Under the pieces are notes generated by a model. The model had not been told where the DNA came from. It ran no database searches and was given only the letters and a program-made list of their open reading frames with translations. This document shows, piece by piece, positions 1 to 8,548 of a DNA stretch of 64,000 nt. The stretch spans positions 310,001 through 374,000 of the forward strand of contig LR882958.1 of the NCBI GenBank assembly GCA_904830895.1, read 5' to 3'. Within the stretch, counting starts at the first letter, position 1; every line of letters starts with the position of its first letter. Both the position numbers and the translations under genes were made by a program. The stretch comes from Planktothrix rubescens CCAP 1459/22 (lineage in GTDB: Bacteria > Cyanobacteriota > Cyanobacteriia > Cyanobacteriales > Microcoleaceae).

Positions 1-1069
1 CACTTTTTACACATTGTTCAATATATTGGTCACAATTATAAGCGGGAATAATCACACTCACCCTGGGTTTATTTTGAGGAATATTTTTATTAATTAATTG
101 TTTCCATTCGGGTAAATTATAGAAATTTTTTAAATCAAGTTCGTAACCATAGCCACGACAATAACCAATAAATCTATGTACCCAGTCAGAAATAGTAATC
201 GCTACGGTATAAGCAGTATAAAGTAAAGATTTTTGGAGAAATTCAGCCATTTCTTGAGAATAATTGGTATGATATAAATGCCATGCCATCCAAGTGACAG
301 CTTCATATCGAGCAGGTTTTTCGAGTTGTCTAATTTCATCGGATAAATTAGGCTGACTGAAAAATTGATCTTGAACAGCTACCATAAGATTAGCTCTTTC
401 TATGGCTTTTGTATTAGACATCGTTTGCTCATGTTGTCGGTAATTAACGGTAATTTCAGGGAGCCAAGTTGCTGAATATCCTTGAAGTACCAAACGCAAA
501 ACAAAATCGACATCATCCACTCCATTAAAACGAGAATCAAATCCTCCGACTTGCTGCCAAGATTCTCGCCTAAACATTAGAGAACTTGGTAAAATTGGAG
601 TTCTTTTTATCCAAATTTCTAAGGTTAAATCGGGTAACTCATGCCAAGGTTCAATATCAGAAATTTTGTTGTTATTTTGATCTATTAAACGCCAACCACT
701 ATTGACAATAGCTACATTAGGGTTAGCATCAAAACAGGCAACTTGATGTTCTAATTTTTTAGGCAAAAACACATCATCGTGATCAAGGAAAGCAATCAAT
801 TCTCCTCTTGCTTCATGAATTCCGCGATTTCTAGCAGCCGCCATACCCTGATTAGATTGAAAAATATAACGAATTAGAGATGGGTTCCGGTGTTTATCTA
901 TATAATGTTGTACAATATTGGGTGTATTGTCCGTTGAACCATCATCAACGATAACAATTTCATAGTTTGAGTAGGTTTGACTCAAAACGCTGTCGATGGC
1001 TTGGCTAAGGTAGCGATCGCCATTGTAAGTAGGAATGATAACACTAACTCGAGGGGATGAACTCAACAT
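1..1069 (-). CDS. GT2 glycosyltransferase, probably two catalytic domains (3' part outside window)
   Basis: Family 2 glycosyltransferase that would move a sugar from a nucleotide-sugar to a glycan or protein acceptor at the cytoplasmic face. The ATG is at 1069. The N-terminus reads VSVIIPTYNGDRYLSQAI, followed by IVDDGSTDNT and a DXD-like acidic motif FLDHDDVF near residue 94, all GT-A hallmarks. After about 330 residues a second GT2 start, VSVIIPAYNCDQYIEQ, begins and runs off the window edge. The protein is therefore either a tandem-domain enzyme or carries a partial repeat. The first domain closely resembles the GT2 gene at 16074-17108, so the two are paralogues. Family certain; sugar specificity unknown. 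Confidence 0.88.
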   Translation of the reverse strand, partial: MLSSSPRVSVIIPTYNGDRYLSQAIDSVLSQTYSNYEIVIVDDGSTDNTPNIVQHYIDKHRNPSLIRYIFQSNQGMAAARNRGIHEARGELIAFLDHDDVFLPKKLEHQVACFDANPNVAIVNSGWRLIDQNNNKISDIEPWHELPDLTLEIWIKRTPILPSSLMFRRESWQQVGGFDSRFNGVDDVDFVLRLVLQGYSATWLPEITVNYRQHEQTMSNTKAIERANLMVAVQDQFFSQPNLSDEIRQLEKPARYEAVTWMAWHLYHTNYSQEMAEFLQKSLLYTAYTVAITISDWVHRFIGYCRGYGYELDLKNFYNLPEWKQLINKNIPQNKPRVSVIIPAYNCDQYIEQCVKS

Positions 1070-1286
1070 AAAAATACGATTTTAGCTAATCAACCTGTTA
1101 TTATAAGTCTTATTGGCTTACATGATCAGTAGTTTGAGTAAATCGGATTGGATATCGGTTTGAATCAAAGCCAAATACTGGTTAAAATCTGAATAATTTC
1201 TAATTTATGATGGATTTTAAAGTGTAATCTTTAAAATCCTAGATGTTAAAATTTCCGGTCTATATTATGGGATAAGGAGGGTTTGT

Positions 1287-1595
1287 ATGTCTCGTTTTGA
1301 TCTGATAAAAAAAGGCAAGAAGGTTCAGAAGCCATCAGGAAAACATGATAATTTTGGAAAACCACCTAAATCTGTGATGTTACCTGGTTTAACAGGTAAG
1401 AATATACAGACCCTAAAACCAGTTAAATGGACTCCCATTAAACTGATTTTATTTTTGATCTTTGTATTTGGGCCCTACGGTGCTTTATTATATGTAGCTA
1501 GTGGGATTTCTCAAGTTTTATTGATTTATTTGCTGGCAATTCCTGCTATTGCGGGTTTAGTATTTTATCTGGTGTATCAACTCACTAAAGGTTAA
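1287..1595 (+). CDS. Small two-helix membrane protein of unknown function
   Basis: A 102-residue protein that I do not recognise. The first half is basic and soluble (Lys-rich, with FDLIKKGKKVQKPSGK). The second half has two hydrophobic stretches, roughly residues 51-70 and 74-97, separated by a short turn, so a helical hairpin in the membrane with a cytoplasmic basic tail is likely. A strong Shine-Dalgarno (AAGGAGG, 1274-1280) lies a few bases upstream of the ATG and supports real expression. It sits 21 bp before the TPR-sulfotransferase gene and may be cotranscribed with it. Confidence 0.7.
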   Translation: MSRFDLIKKGKKVQKPSGKHDNFGKPPKSVMLPGLTGKNIQTLKPVKWTPIKLILFLIFVFGPYGALLYVASGISQVLLIYLLAIPAIAGLVFYLVYQLTKG

Positions 1596-1616
1596 AAATT
1601 AGCGGAATAAATTTTA

Positions 1617-3488
1617 ATGAGTTTTGATTCTAATTTATTACACCAAAACCCCCTGTCAGCTTCCAGTTTATATGAACAGGGGGAACTTTATAGAAATCAA
1701 GGAAATTTAGAAGATGCGATCGCACTTTATCAAAAAACCATCGAACTTGATCCTGATTTTTCTTGGGCTTATCATCAGTTAGGAGATATTTTTTCCCAGC
1801 AAAATAACCCGACAGAAGCTATTGTTGTTTATGGTCAAGCGATCGCCCTTAACCCCAACTTCTCCTGGTCTTATCATAACCTAGGAATGGCATTAATTCA
1901 ACAAAAACAATGGGATCAGGCAATTTTAGCTTACTCAAAAGCTATTGAAATCAACCCTAATTTTTGTTGGTCATATTATTATTTGGGAGAGGCTTTTTAT
2001 CAACAACAAAATTGGCAAAAATCTGTGAATGCTTATTTTCAGGCTTGGAAACAAAACCCGGATTTATTAGAAAGTATTAATCAAATTGGAGCTATACTTC
2101 AAACTCAAATCAAAAAGGGATTAGATCCGGTAATTAATGATTATTGTTCGGTAGTTAATGAATCTTCTAAAAATAAATTGTTACCAATTGATTTTGAACT
2201 TTATATAAAATTGGCAGAAATTCTAATTCAAAAAAATTATGGGTTTGCAGCCCTTATATTTTACCAGATTGCCTTGCAAATTCAACCTAATAATTTAGAT
2301 ATTTCTCAAAAAATAGAAACTATTTTAGAGCAAAAAAAAGTTTTAGATCAAGAGGTAGAAAAATGTCGGGATGCTGTGCAACATAAACCCAATGATCCCC
2401 AAGTTTATTATAACTTAGGAATGGCTTTATATCGTAACCAACAGCCGGATAAAGCGGTTTTTGCCTATCTCAAATTTTTAGAACTTAAACCCGATTTGTA
2501 CCTTTGGAATTATCAAAATATTGTTGATTTAATAGCAACACAAAATCAAATTGTCACAGCCATTAATATTGTTAATCAAGCAATTAAAAAAGATCCAGAC
2601 TCCTCTATTTATTATTTGAATTTAGCCGTATTATATACTGCTCAAGGAGATTTACAATCTGCGATTAAATATAATTATATTGCTGGTCAAAAAATCATCC
2701 CTAAATTCCGTCCACAATGGCAGAATATTTCAGCACTATTAAAACCTGTTAATCACCTAGATTATTTAATAATTGGAACCCAAAAAGGAGGTACAACTTC
2801 TTTAAATTACTATCTCTCTGAACATCCGAATATCATGTCCTCAATGATTAAAGAAATGCCCTTTTGGTCAAATCAAGTTGAGCGAGGTTTAGAGTGGTAT
2901 TTTTCTCATTTTCCCCCAATTCCTCCTAACTATCACTGTTTAGTAGGAGAAGCAACACCAATAAACTTTAATTCTCCAGAAGTTGCTGAAAATTTAGTTA
3001 AATTTTTTCCGAATGTTAAATTAATTTTATTATTAAGAAACCCGATTGACCGAGCGGTTTCCCACTATTATCATTGGTTAAGTTTAAAATGGGAATTATC
3101 TTGTTTTGAAGAAGCAATTCAACGGGAAATAGATCAATTAGAGGATCAAACTATTGATTTTTGGAGAAAAATCCATCAACCAAACTTTCAAGGATATTTA
3201 GCTAAAGGGTTATATATTTATTTCTTAGAAAAATGGATCAAAGTATTTCCTAGGGAACAGTTTTTAATTTTAAGCAGTGAACAATTCTATACAAACCCTG
3301 ACCAGGGAACAACAGAAGTCCTGAAATTTTTAGGTTTACCGGAATATCATCTTTCAAACTATCATCAATATAATACCCGACCCTATCCCCCCATATCTGA
3401 ACCAACTCGGACATTACTCAATGATTATTTTCAGCCTTATAATCAGCAGTTAGAGGAGTTTTTAGGAATGCAGTTTAACTGGAATTAG
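1617..3488 (+). CDS. TPR-repeat protein with C-terminal sulfotransferase domain
   Basis: A 623-residue fusion. Residues about 15-155 and 245-375 are TPR repeats of the type AIALYQKTIELDPDFSWAYH, a protein-interaction scaffold. From about residue 381 a PAPS-dependent sulfotransferase begins: the 5'-phosphosulfate loop is LIIGTQKGGTTSL and the 3'-phosphate region is LILLLRNPIDRAVSHYY (about 468-485). The expected role is transfer of sulfate from PAPS to a glycan or protein. It stands in the same direction as the TPR-GT61 genes that follow and shares their TPR style, which suggests a common acceptor or complex. Substrate unknown; the sulfotransferase call is strong. Confidence 0.88.
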   Translation: MSFDSNLLHQNPLSASSLYEQGELYRNQGNLEDAIALYQKTIELDPDFSWAYHQLGDIFSQQNNPTEAIVVYGQAIALNPNFSWSYHNLGMALIQQKQWDQAILAYSKAIEINPNFCWSYYYLGEAFYQQQNWQKSVNAYFQAWKQNPDLLESINQIGAILQTQIKKGLDPVINDYCSVVNESSKNKLLPIDFELYIKLAEILIQKNYGFAALIFYQIALQIQPNNLDISQKIETILEQKKVLDQEVEKCRDAVQHKPNDPQVYYNLGMALYRNQQPDKAVFAYLKFLELKPDLYLWNYQNIVDLIATQNQIVTAINIVNQAIKKDPDSSIYYLNLAVLYTAQGDLQSAIKYNYIAGQKIIPKFRPQWQNISALLKPVNHLDYLIIGTQKGGTTSLNYYLSEHPNIMSSMIKEMPFWSNQVERGLEWYFSHFPPIPPNYHCLVGEATPINFNSPEVAENLVKFFPNVKLILLLRNPIDRAVSHYYHWLSLKWELSCFEEAIQREIDQLEDQTIDFWRKIHQPNFQGYLAKGLYIYFLEKWIKVFPREQFLILSSEQFYTNPDQGTTEVLKFLGLPEYHLSNYHQYNTRPYPPISEPTRTLLNDYFQPYNQQLEEFLGMQFNWN

Positions 3489-3583
3489 ATTAGATTTATG
3501 TTATAATTATAATCTGTCTAGCTAAATCCATATAAAAACCTATTTTAACTTAAATTTATATTTTTTAATGTCAATATCAAATC

Positions 3584-5618
3584 ATGATTAGAGAACCTGA
3601 TAAAATCAAATTGGAAGATCAGTTTAATTTAGGAAATAAATTTTTAGATAATGGCAAAATTGATCAAGCAATTGTTTGCTATCGTTACGCCATTGAATTT
3701 AATCCAACCTTTTATCATCCTTACTGTCAATTAGGGTTGGCTTTAAGTCAAAAGGAGCATTTTACAGAAGCAATTTTAGCCTATCAAAAAGCCATAGAAT
3801 TAAATCCTAGTTTTAGCTGGTCGTATCAAGGTTTAGGGGAAAATCTTAGTAAGGTAAAACGCTGGGAAGAAGCTATTTTAGCCTATCAAAAAGCCATAGA
3901 ATTAAATTCTGATTTTAGCTGGTCGTATCAAGGTCTAGGGGAAAATCTTAGTAAGGTAAAACGCTGGGAAGAAGCGATTTTAGCCTATCAAAAAGCCATA
4001 GAATTAAATCCTGATTTTATTTGGTCTTATTATGCTTTAAGAGAAGCTTACCAAGCCGTTAAACAGGAAAACAAAGCAGTTTCTACTTATCGTCGCTTTA
4101 TTGCTATTAATCCTAAAATTGCGGCAGGTTATTTTAATTTAGGAATAATTTTAAAAGAATTAAAACAATGGGAAGAAGCGTACATTACTTTTAGTGATTG
4201 TCTAAAAATTAATCCTGATTATCCTGACTTAAATTTAAACTTAGAAATAGTCTATCAAAAATTAGGAACGTATTTACAACAGCAAGCAATTACTTGTGAT
4301 CAAAATTATATTAAAATCAACTATCATTCTAATTTCTATTTATTGATTACAGATTTTTTAATTAAGCAACAACGATGGGAAGAAGCAATTCCCTATTTAT
4401 TGCAATGGTTAAAACGACATTCAGATAATTTTGATAGTTATGTTAAATTGGGTTTAATTTTAGAAAAAATGGGGCGAAAGTTAGATGGAGATGGATGTAA
4501 ATATTTGCAAATTATCCCCCTTGATGTACTTCAAAAATACTTGAATTTATCACCTGATTTACTAATAAATAATCAAGATTATCCCCACGCTCAGAAAATA
4601 TCAATTTACCCTCAAAGTTTAGTAAATTTTAATCCTCCAAACGGAATATTAGGAGAACCTAATTTTAGGTTGTTTCCTAACTCTATGCTATCCTCAGAAG
4701 CGTTTGTTGCAGTCATCCCTAATGGACGGACGAGGGTGGGGAGATGCTTTAACATCTGCTGTTATGACTTCAGAACACCAGTTAATTAAGGATTTATCAA
4801 CAGGTTGTGGTGAGTTAATAATTAGTCGTGAACAATTACAAGATCCTTTGGAATTACAAGGAAATGTAGCTTTTTTATCAGCGCAATTCGGATTAATTTA
4901 TTACCATTGGATGTTTGATATTATAGCCCGTTTGCATTTATTAGAGGAAGCTGATTTTGATTTCAATAAAATTGATTGGTTTGTCGTTAACCGTCATCAA
5001 TCTCCCTATGAAAAAGAGATGCTAAAGCTGTTGAATATTCCCGAACATAAAGTAATTGATAACTGTATTTATCCCTATGTTAGAGGGTCAGTATTATTAG
5101 TTCCATCTCCTGTTCATTGGAGTCATTTAAAGTCTTCAAAATGGGGAGTAAATTTTATTAAAAATAAGTTTCTTTCCGCTAGTATTAATTCAAATAATTA
5201 TTCCCGGCGAATTTATATAAGTCGCCAAAATGCTAACTGTCGAAAAGTTATCAATGAGTCGGAGTTTTTACCCTTTTTAGAAACATTAGGTTTTCAAACG
5301 CTTTGTTTAGAATATTTACCTTTTCAAGAACAAGTTGGTTATTTTGCTAATGCAGAAATTATCATCGCACCCCATGGGTCAGGATTAACTAATTTAGTCT
5401 TTTGTCGTCCTAATACAAAGGTGATTGAGTTTTTATTTCCTGAATGGGAGACTTCTTATTATTGGCAACTTTGCAATATAGTCGGCTGTGAATATTACTG
5501 TTGTGTCGGTGAACCGATAGATGATGAAGGATTAAATTTTATTCCAATTTTTGACAATATAAAAATTAAGTCTTATACTATTATTGAACTTTTAAAAATG
5601 GCAAAAGTTATTAATTAA
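3584..5618 (+). pseudogene. TPR-GT61 (DUF563) glycosyltransferase split by a 4-bp duplication
   Basis: Two reading frames together make one TPR-GT61 protein like those at 5621-7552 and 17095-19752. The first frame (3584-4789) holds TPRs and reaches AFVAVIPNGR, then goes out of frame. The second frame, open until 5618, continues with GWGDALTSAVMTSEHQL and carries the GT61 signatures YHWMFDIIARLHLL and APHGSGLTNLVF. The break coincides with GGACGGAC (4724-4731). Deleting one GGAC restores NGRGWGD, which aligns with QGRVWGD of the paralogue. Either a recent null mutation, a slippage switch or a sequencing error. A separate start for the second half is not convincing (only TTG at 4704). Confidence 0.85.
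3773..4015 (+). repeat. 102-bp near-identical tandem repeats encoding TPRs
   Basis: Units start at 3773, 3875 and 3977, exactly 102 bp (34 codons, one TPR) apart, each opening with ATTTTAGCCTATCAAAAAGC. The first two are nearly identical at the DNA level, so copy number could change by recombination or slippage. They lie inside the frameshifted TPR-GT61 gene. Confidence 0.9.
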
Positions 5619-5620
5619 TT

Positions 5621-7552
5621 ATGACTCATTTTAACGATGATAATACCAAAAATAATTCACAAATAGCAGAATCTCATTTAATTTCTGCAAATCAATGTTT
5701 AGAAGAGGGAAACCCTGAACTAGCTTTATTTTTCTATAATCAAGCCATTGAATTAAATCCTGATAATGACCAGATTTATTATAAATTAGGTCAAACTTTA
5801 ATGCAGTTAGAACGTTATGAAGATGCGATTACAGCCTATTCTAAATCTATTCAACTTAATCCTAATTTTCCTTGGTCTTACAATAGTTTAGGAGAAGTAT
5901 TAATTAAATTAGAACGCTGGGAGGAAGCGATCGCAGCCTATACTCAATTTATTAAATTTAATAATAATTTTTGTTGGGCTTATTTTGGTCTAGGAGAATC
6001 TTTTTTTAACTTAAATCAGATAGAAAAATCTATTAATTATTATGAAAAAGCAATTAAATTTGAGCCTACAAATTGCTGGATTTATATTAAATTAGGGGAT
6101 GCTTTATTAAAATTAGACCAACCAGAAAATGCGATTAAATCTTATTCTCAAGCAATTCAGCTTAATCCAAATATAGATTGGTTTTATGAGAAATTAGCGG
6201 AAACTTTCTTATCTAAAAATCAGTTAGAAAATGCAATTCAAGCCTACCAAAATGCTATAACTATAAATCCGCAAAGCTGTTACTATATCGCAATTGGTAA
6301 AATTTTAATCCAACAGGAATTATGGGATCTTGCTTTAGATTATTTAATTAAAGGATTACAAATACAGCCAGATTACTATGAAGCATATAATTATATTGCT
6401 AATATTTTTGAACAAAAAAATCAACTATTAGATGCTGTTTTTTGTGAAGTTCATCATCAATTACCAATCTCTTTAATTCAAAAAATATTTAATTTATCAG
6501 AGGAGCAGTTTATCACAACTAATACAGCTAAAAATTTAGCTATAATGCCAGTTTATCCCCCTACCAATATCAAACTCAAGCCTCCTAAGTTGATTGAAGG
6601 AACCCTCAACCCTTATTTTCAAGTCCCCTCAATTAATTTCCCAGAAACCTTTGTTTCTAGTATCCCTCAAGGCAAAGTTTGGGCAAATTCATTGAGCAGT
6701 GCTGTTCTCACATCAGATCATCAATTAGTAACAGACTTATCAACAGGAAGTGCTGCTTTAGTCGTTAATTCTTCTCATCTAAATTCACCTAGAAACTTAG
6801 AGGGAACTGTGGCATTTTTTTCTATAAAATGGGGAGAAAACTATTATCACTGGATGTTTGATATTATTGCTAGGTTTGATTTATTATCAACCTATTGTTC
6901 ACTAGAAGAAGTAGATTATTTTATCATAAATAGATGTCAATTTGCTTATGAACGAGAAACCCTATATCTGTTAAATATCCCTTCAGAAAAAATTATTGAA
7001 ACTTGCAATTATCCGGCTTTACAAGCGGATCGATTTTTAATTCCGTCCTATTCCCATTCGACTTACAGAACCCCTGAATGGGCTTGCAACTTCTTAAAAA
7101 ATTTGTGTCTCAAGGGTCAAGATCATCAAGGATTGTTTCCTTTAGAAAGAGTTTATTTAAGTCGAAGTAACGCATCCTATCGTCAGGTATCTAATGAAGC
7201 AGAAGTCATCTCATTTTTACAGCAATTTGGATTTACAGTCTTGAGTTTAGAAACTTTATCGGTCAGACAACAAGCCTATTATATGGCAAATACTAAAGTC
7301 ATTATTTCTCCCCATGGAGCAGCTTTAACCAATTTAGTTTTTTGTTCCCCAGGAACTCAGGTGATTGAGTTTTTAATGCCAAATTGGACGCTATCTTGTT
7401 ATTGGGAATTAAGTAATATTGTGGGTTGTGATTATTACTGTTTATTTTGTGAACCTGCCGATTTTGGCCGTTCTCCGACGGATGGATCTCAAAATATTAA
7501 GGTCAATTTGGATTCTCTTTTAAAATTAATGCAATGGGCTGGAGTTGTTTAG
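5621..7552 (+). CDS. TPR-repeat GT61 (DUF563) glycosyltransferase
   Basis: A 643-residue intact member of the TPR-GT61 family. About seven TPRs fill residues 15-270, for example AITAYSKSIQLNPNFPWSYN. A GT61/DUF563 domain follows, with YYHWMFDIIARFDLL and SPHGAALTNLVFCSPGTQVI near the C-terminus. GT61 enzymes include plant xylosyltransferases and animal EOGT and usually transfer pentoses or GlcNAc to glycans or proteins. The ATG is 3 bp after the stop of the broken paralogue, so the two were probably one transcription unit. No signal peptide is seen, so cytoplasmic action is inferred. Acceptor unknown. Confidence 0.88.
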   Translation: MTHFNDDNTKNNSQIAESHLISANQCLEEGNPELALFFYNQAIELNPDNDQIYYKLGQTLMQLERYEDAITAYSKSIQLNPNFPWSYNSLGEVLIKLERWEEAIAAYTQFIKFNNNFCWAYFGLGESFFNLNQIEKSINYYEKAIKFEPTNCWIYIKLGDALLKLDQPENAIKSYSQAIQLNPNIDWFYEKLAETFLSKNQLENAIQAYQNAITINPQSCYYIAIGKILIQQELWDLALDYLIKGLQIQPDYYEAYNYIANIFEQKNQLLDAVFCEVHHQLPISLIQKIFNLSEEQFITTNTAKNLAIMPVYPPTNIKLKPPKLIEGTLNPYFQVPSINFPETFVSSIPQGKVWANSLSSAVLTSDHQLVTDLSTGSAALVVNSSHLNSPRNLEGTVAFFSIKWGENYYHWMFDIIARFDLLSTYCSLEEVDYFIINRCQFAYERETLYLLNIPSEKIIETCNYPALQADRFLIPSYSHSTYRTPEWACNFLKNLCLKGQDHQGLFPLERVYLSRSNASYRQVSNEAEVISFLQQFGFTVLSLETLSVRQQAYYMANTKVIISPHGAALTNLVFCSPGTQVIEFLMPNWTLSCYWELSNIVGCDYYCLFCEPADFGRSPTDGSQNIKVNLDSLLKLMQWAGVV

Positions 7553-7639
7553 GAATAGGGATCAATTTTCCTACTTTTGGGAGATTTTACTAATAACCAA
7601 CTAAAATAATCTGAATAGGGTTAAAACCGTAAAAAATTG

Positions 7640-7990
7640 TCAGAAACCCCACGCCTTTAGGCGGGGGCTTGTAAAAGCCTAATCTGACCAGACTCAGGTA
7701 GCAATACCTACGTTAGAGGCAAGCGTTAAAGTTCTTACCTACGGATGCGTTTAGCCAGTCTGTAGCTCTAAAACCGAATCGTTAAACAGGTGTAATGGGT
7801 TAAGCCAGTGCGATTTGGATAGTACCGACCTCTAACTTTGTCGAGGCTCACATTACCGGAGCGATCCGAGTCGGTTTCTAGGTTCCGAACCAAAAACCTA
7901 GTCCCCACAAAGGGAAAGATAATCTTTCAGGCCGCTTTAGCCGCATCCGTGTTCCTCCCCATAGTTAAAGCTAGGGGTTTCCCACTCGTT
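7640..7990 (-). mobile_element. Hairpin-rich IS200/IS605-like non-autonomous element or orphan guide-RNA relic (candidate)
   Basis: About 350 bp with no open frame but dense secondary structure. Each end has a GC-rich hairpin: CCCCACGCC/GGCGGGGG at 7647-7667 and CCCCATAG/CTAGGGG at 7957-7977. Inside are AGGTA/TACCT (7696-7709), CTAGGTT/AACCTAG (7879-7901), a GAAAGAT/ATCTTTC dyad (7913-7927) and a long-range pair ACGGATGCG (7741-7749) with CGCATCCGT (7942-7950). Subterminal hairpins without long inverted repeats are typical of IS200/IS605 ends, and the right-end hairpin followed by AAACCCC-type sequence resembles tnpB-linked omega-RNA ends. No transposase remains. Family assignment is inference. 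Confidence 0.5.
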
Positions 7991-7995
7991 TTTTG

Positions 7996-8472
7996 ATGAT
8001 TAAATCTTGGATGGTAATTGGAGGAGTGGCGTTTTTAGTCGCCTTAGCCAATAATATTCTATTAACTTCTGATGATATCCGATGGTTTAATCGTTTAACC
8101 CGTCCCAGTTGGTTAACCTTTGAAAAAGCAATTCCTTTAATTTGGATAATCGTTTTTATTGCGGGGGCTTGGTCAGCAATTTTAGTCTGGGAAGCCGAAC
8201 CCGGAATATCCCAAACCTGGGTATTAATGGGATTTTACCTATTATTAGAATTAGTGATTTTGTCCTATACCCCGGTAATGTGCAAAACCAAAAGTTTACG
8301 CATCGGAACAATATTAGGCGGGACAGGTTTTATTTTAGGCTTAATGTTAATGGTGAGTGTTTGGCCAGTGTCTCAAACCGCAGCCTATTTACTCCTCCCC
8401 CTTGTCCTGTGGAGTCCAATTGGAACCTATACCACCTGGGCGATGCTCCCACTCAACCCCGCAGATGTTTAA
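7996..8472 (+). CDS. TspO/MBR-family tryptophan-rich sensory membrane protein
   Basis: A 158-residue protein with five predicted transmembrane segments, the TspO/MBR (peripheral benzodiazepine receptor) architecture. Residues RLTRPSWLTFEKAIPLIW near the second helix and PIGTYTTWAMLPLN at the C-terminus match the family pattern, although this is the divergent cyanobacterial branch. TspO proteins bind tetrapyrroles and modulate stress or pigment metabolism; the role here is inferred. I prefer the ATG at 7996 over the TTG at 7993. No ribosome-binding site is visible, because the hairpin-rich element ends directly upstream and may have replaced the native leader. Confidence 0.75.
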   Translation: MIKSWMVIGGVAFLVALANNILLTSDDIRWFNRLTRPSWLTFEKAIPLIWIIVFIAGAWSAILVWEAEPGISQTWVLMGFYLLLELVILSYTPVMCKTKSLRIGTILGGTGFILGLMLMVSVWPVSQTAAYLLLPLVLWSPIGTYTTWAMLPLNPADV

Positions 8473-8480
8473 AAACATAC

Positions 8481-8515
8481 CAGCCACCTACTATGGGTTA
8501 AATAATAGGTGGCTG
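8481..8515. terminator. Bidirectional terminator-like hairpin between tspO and infB
   Basis: CAGCCACCTA (8481-8490) and TAGGTGGCTG (8506-8515) form a perfect 10-bp stem with a 15-nt loop. It lies between two convergent genes, where a shared terminator is expected. The flanking T-runs are weak. Confidence 0.55.
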
Positions 8516-8548
8516 ATATATAGCAATATAGGAACCGAAGCGGCGCAC

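Noticed and set aside
4704-5618. Independent second gene for the GT61 half
   Set aside because: Only a TTG start, no ribosome-binding site, and the first residues are out-of-frame remnants of the upstream TPR gene; a single frameshifted gene explains both halves.
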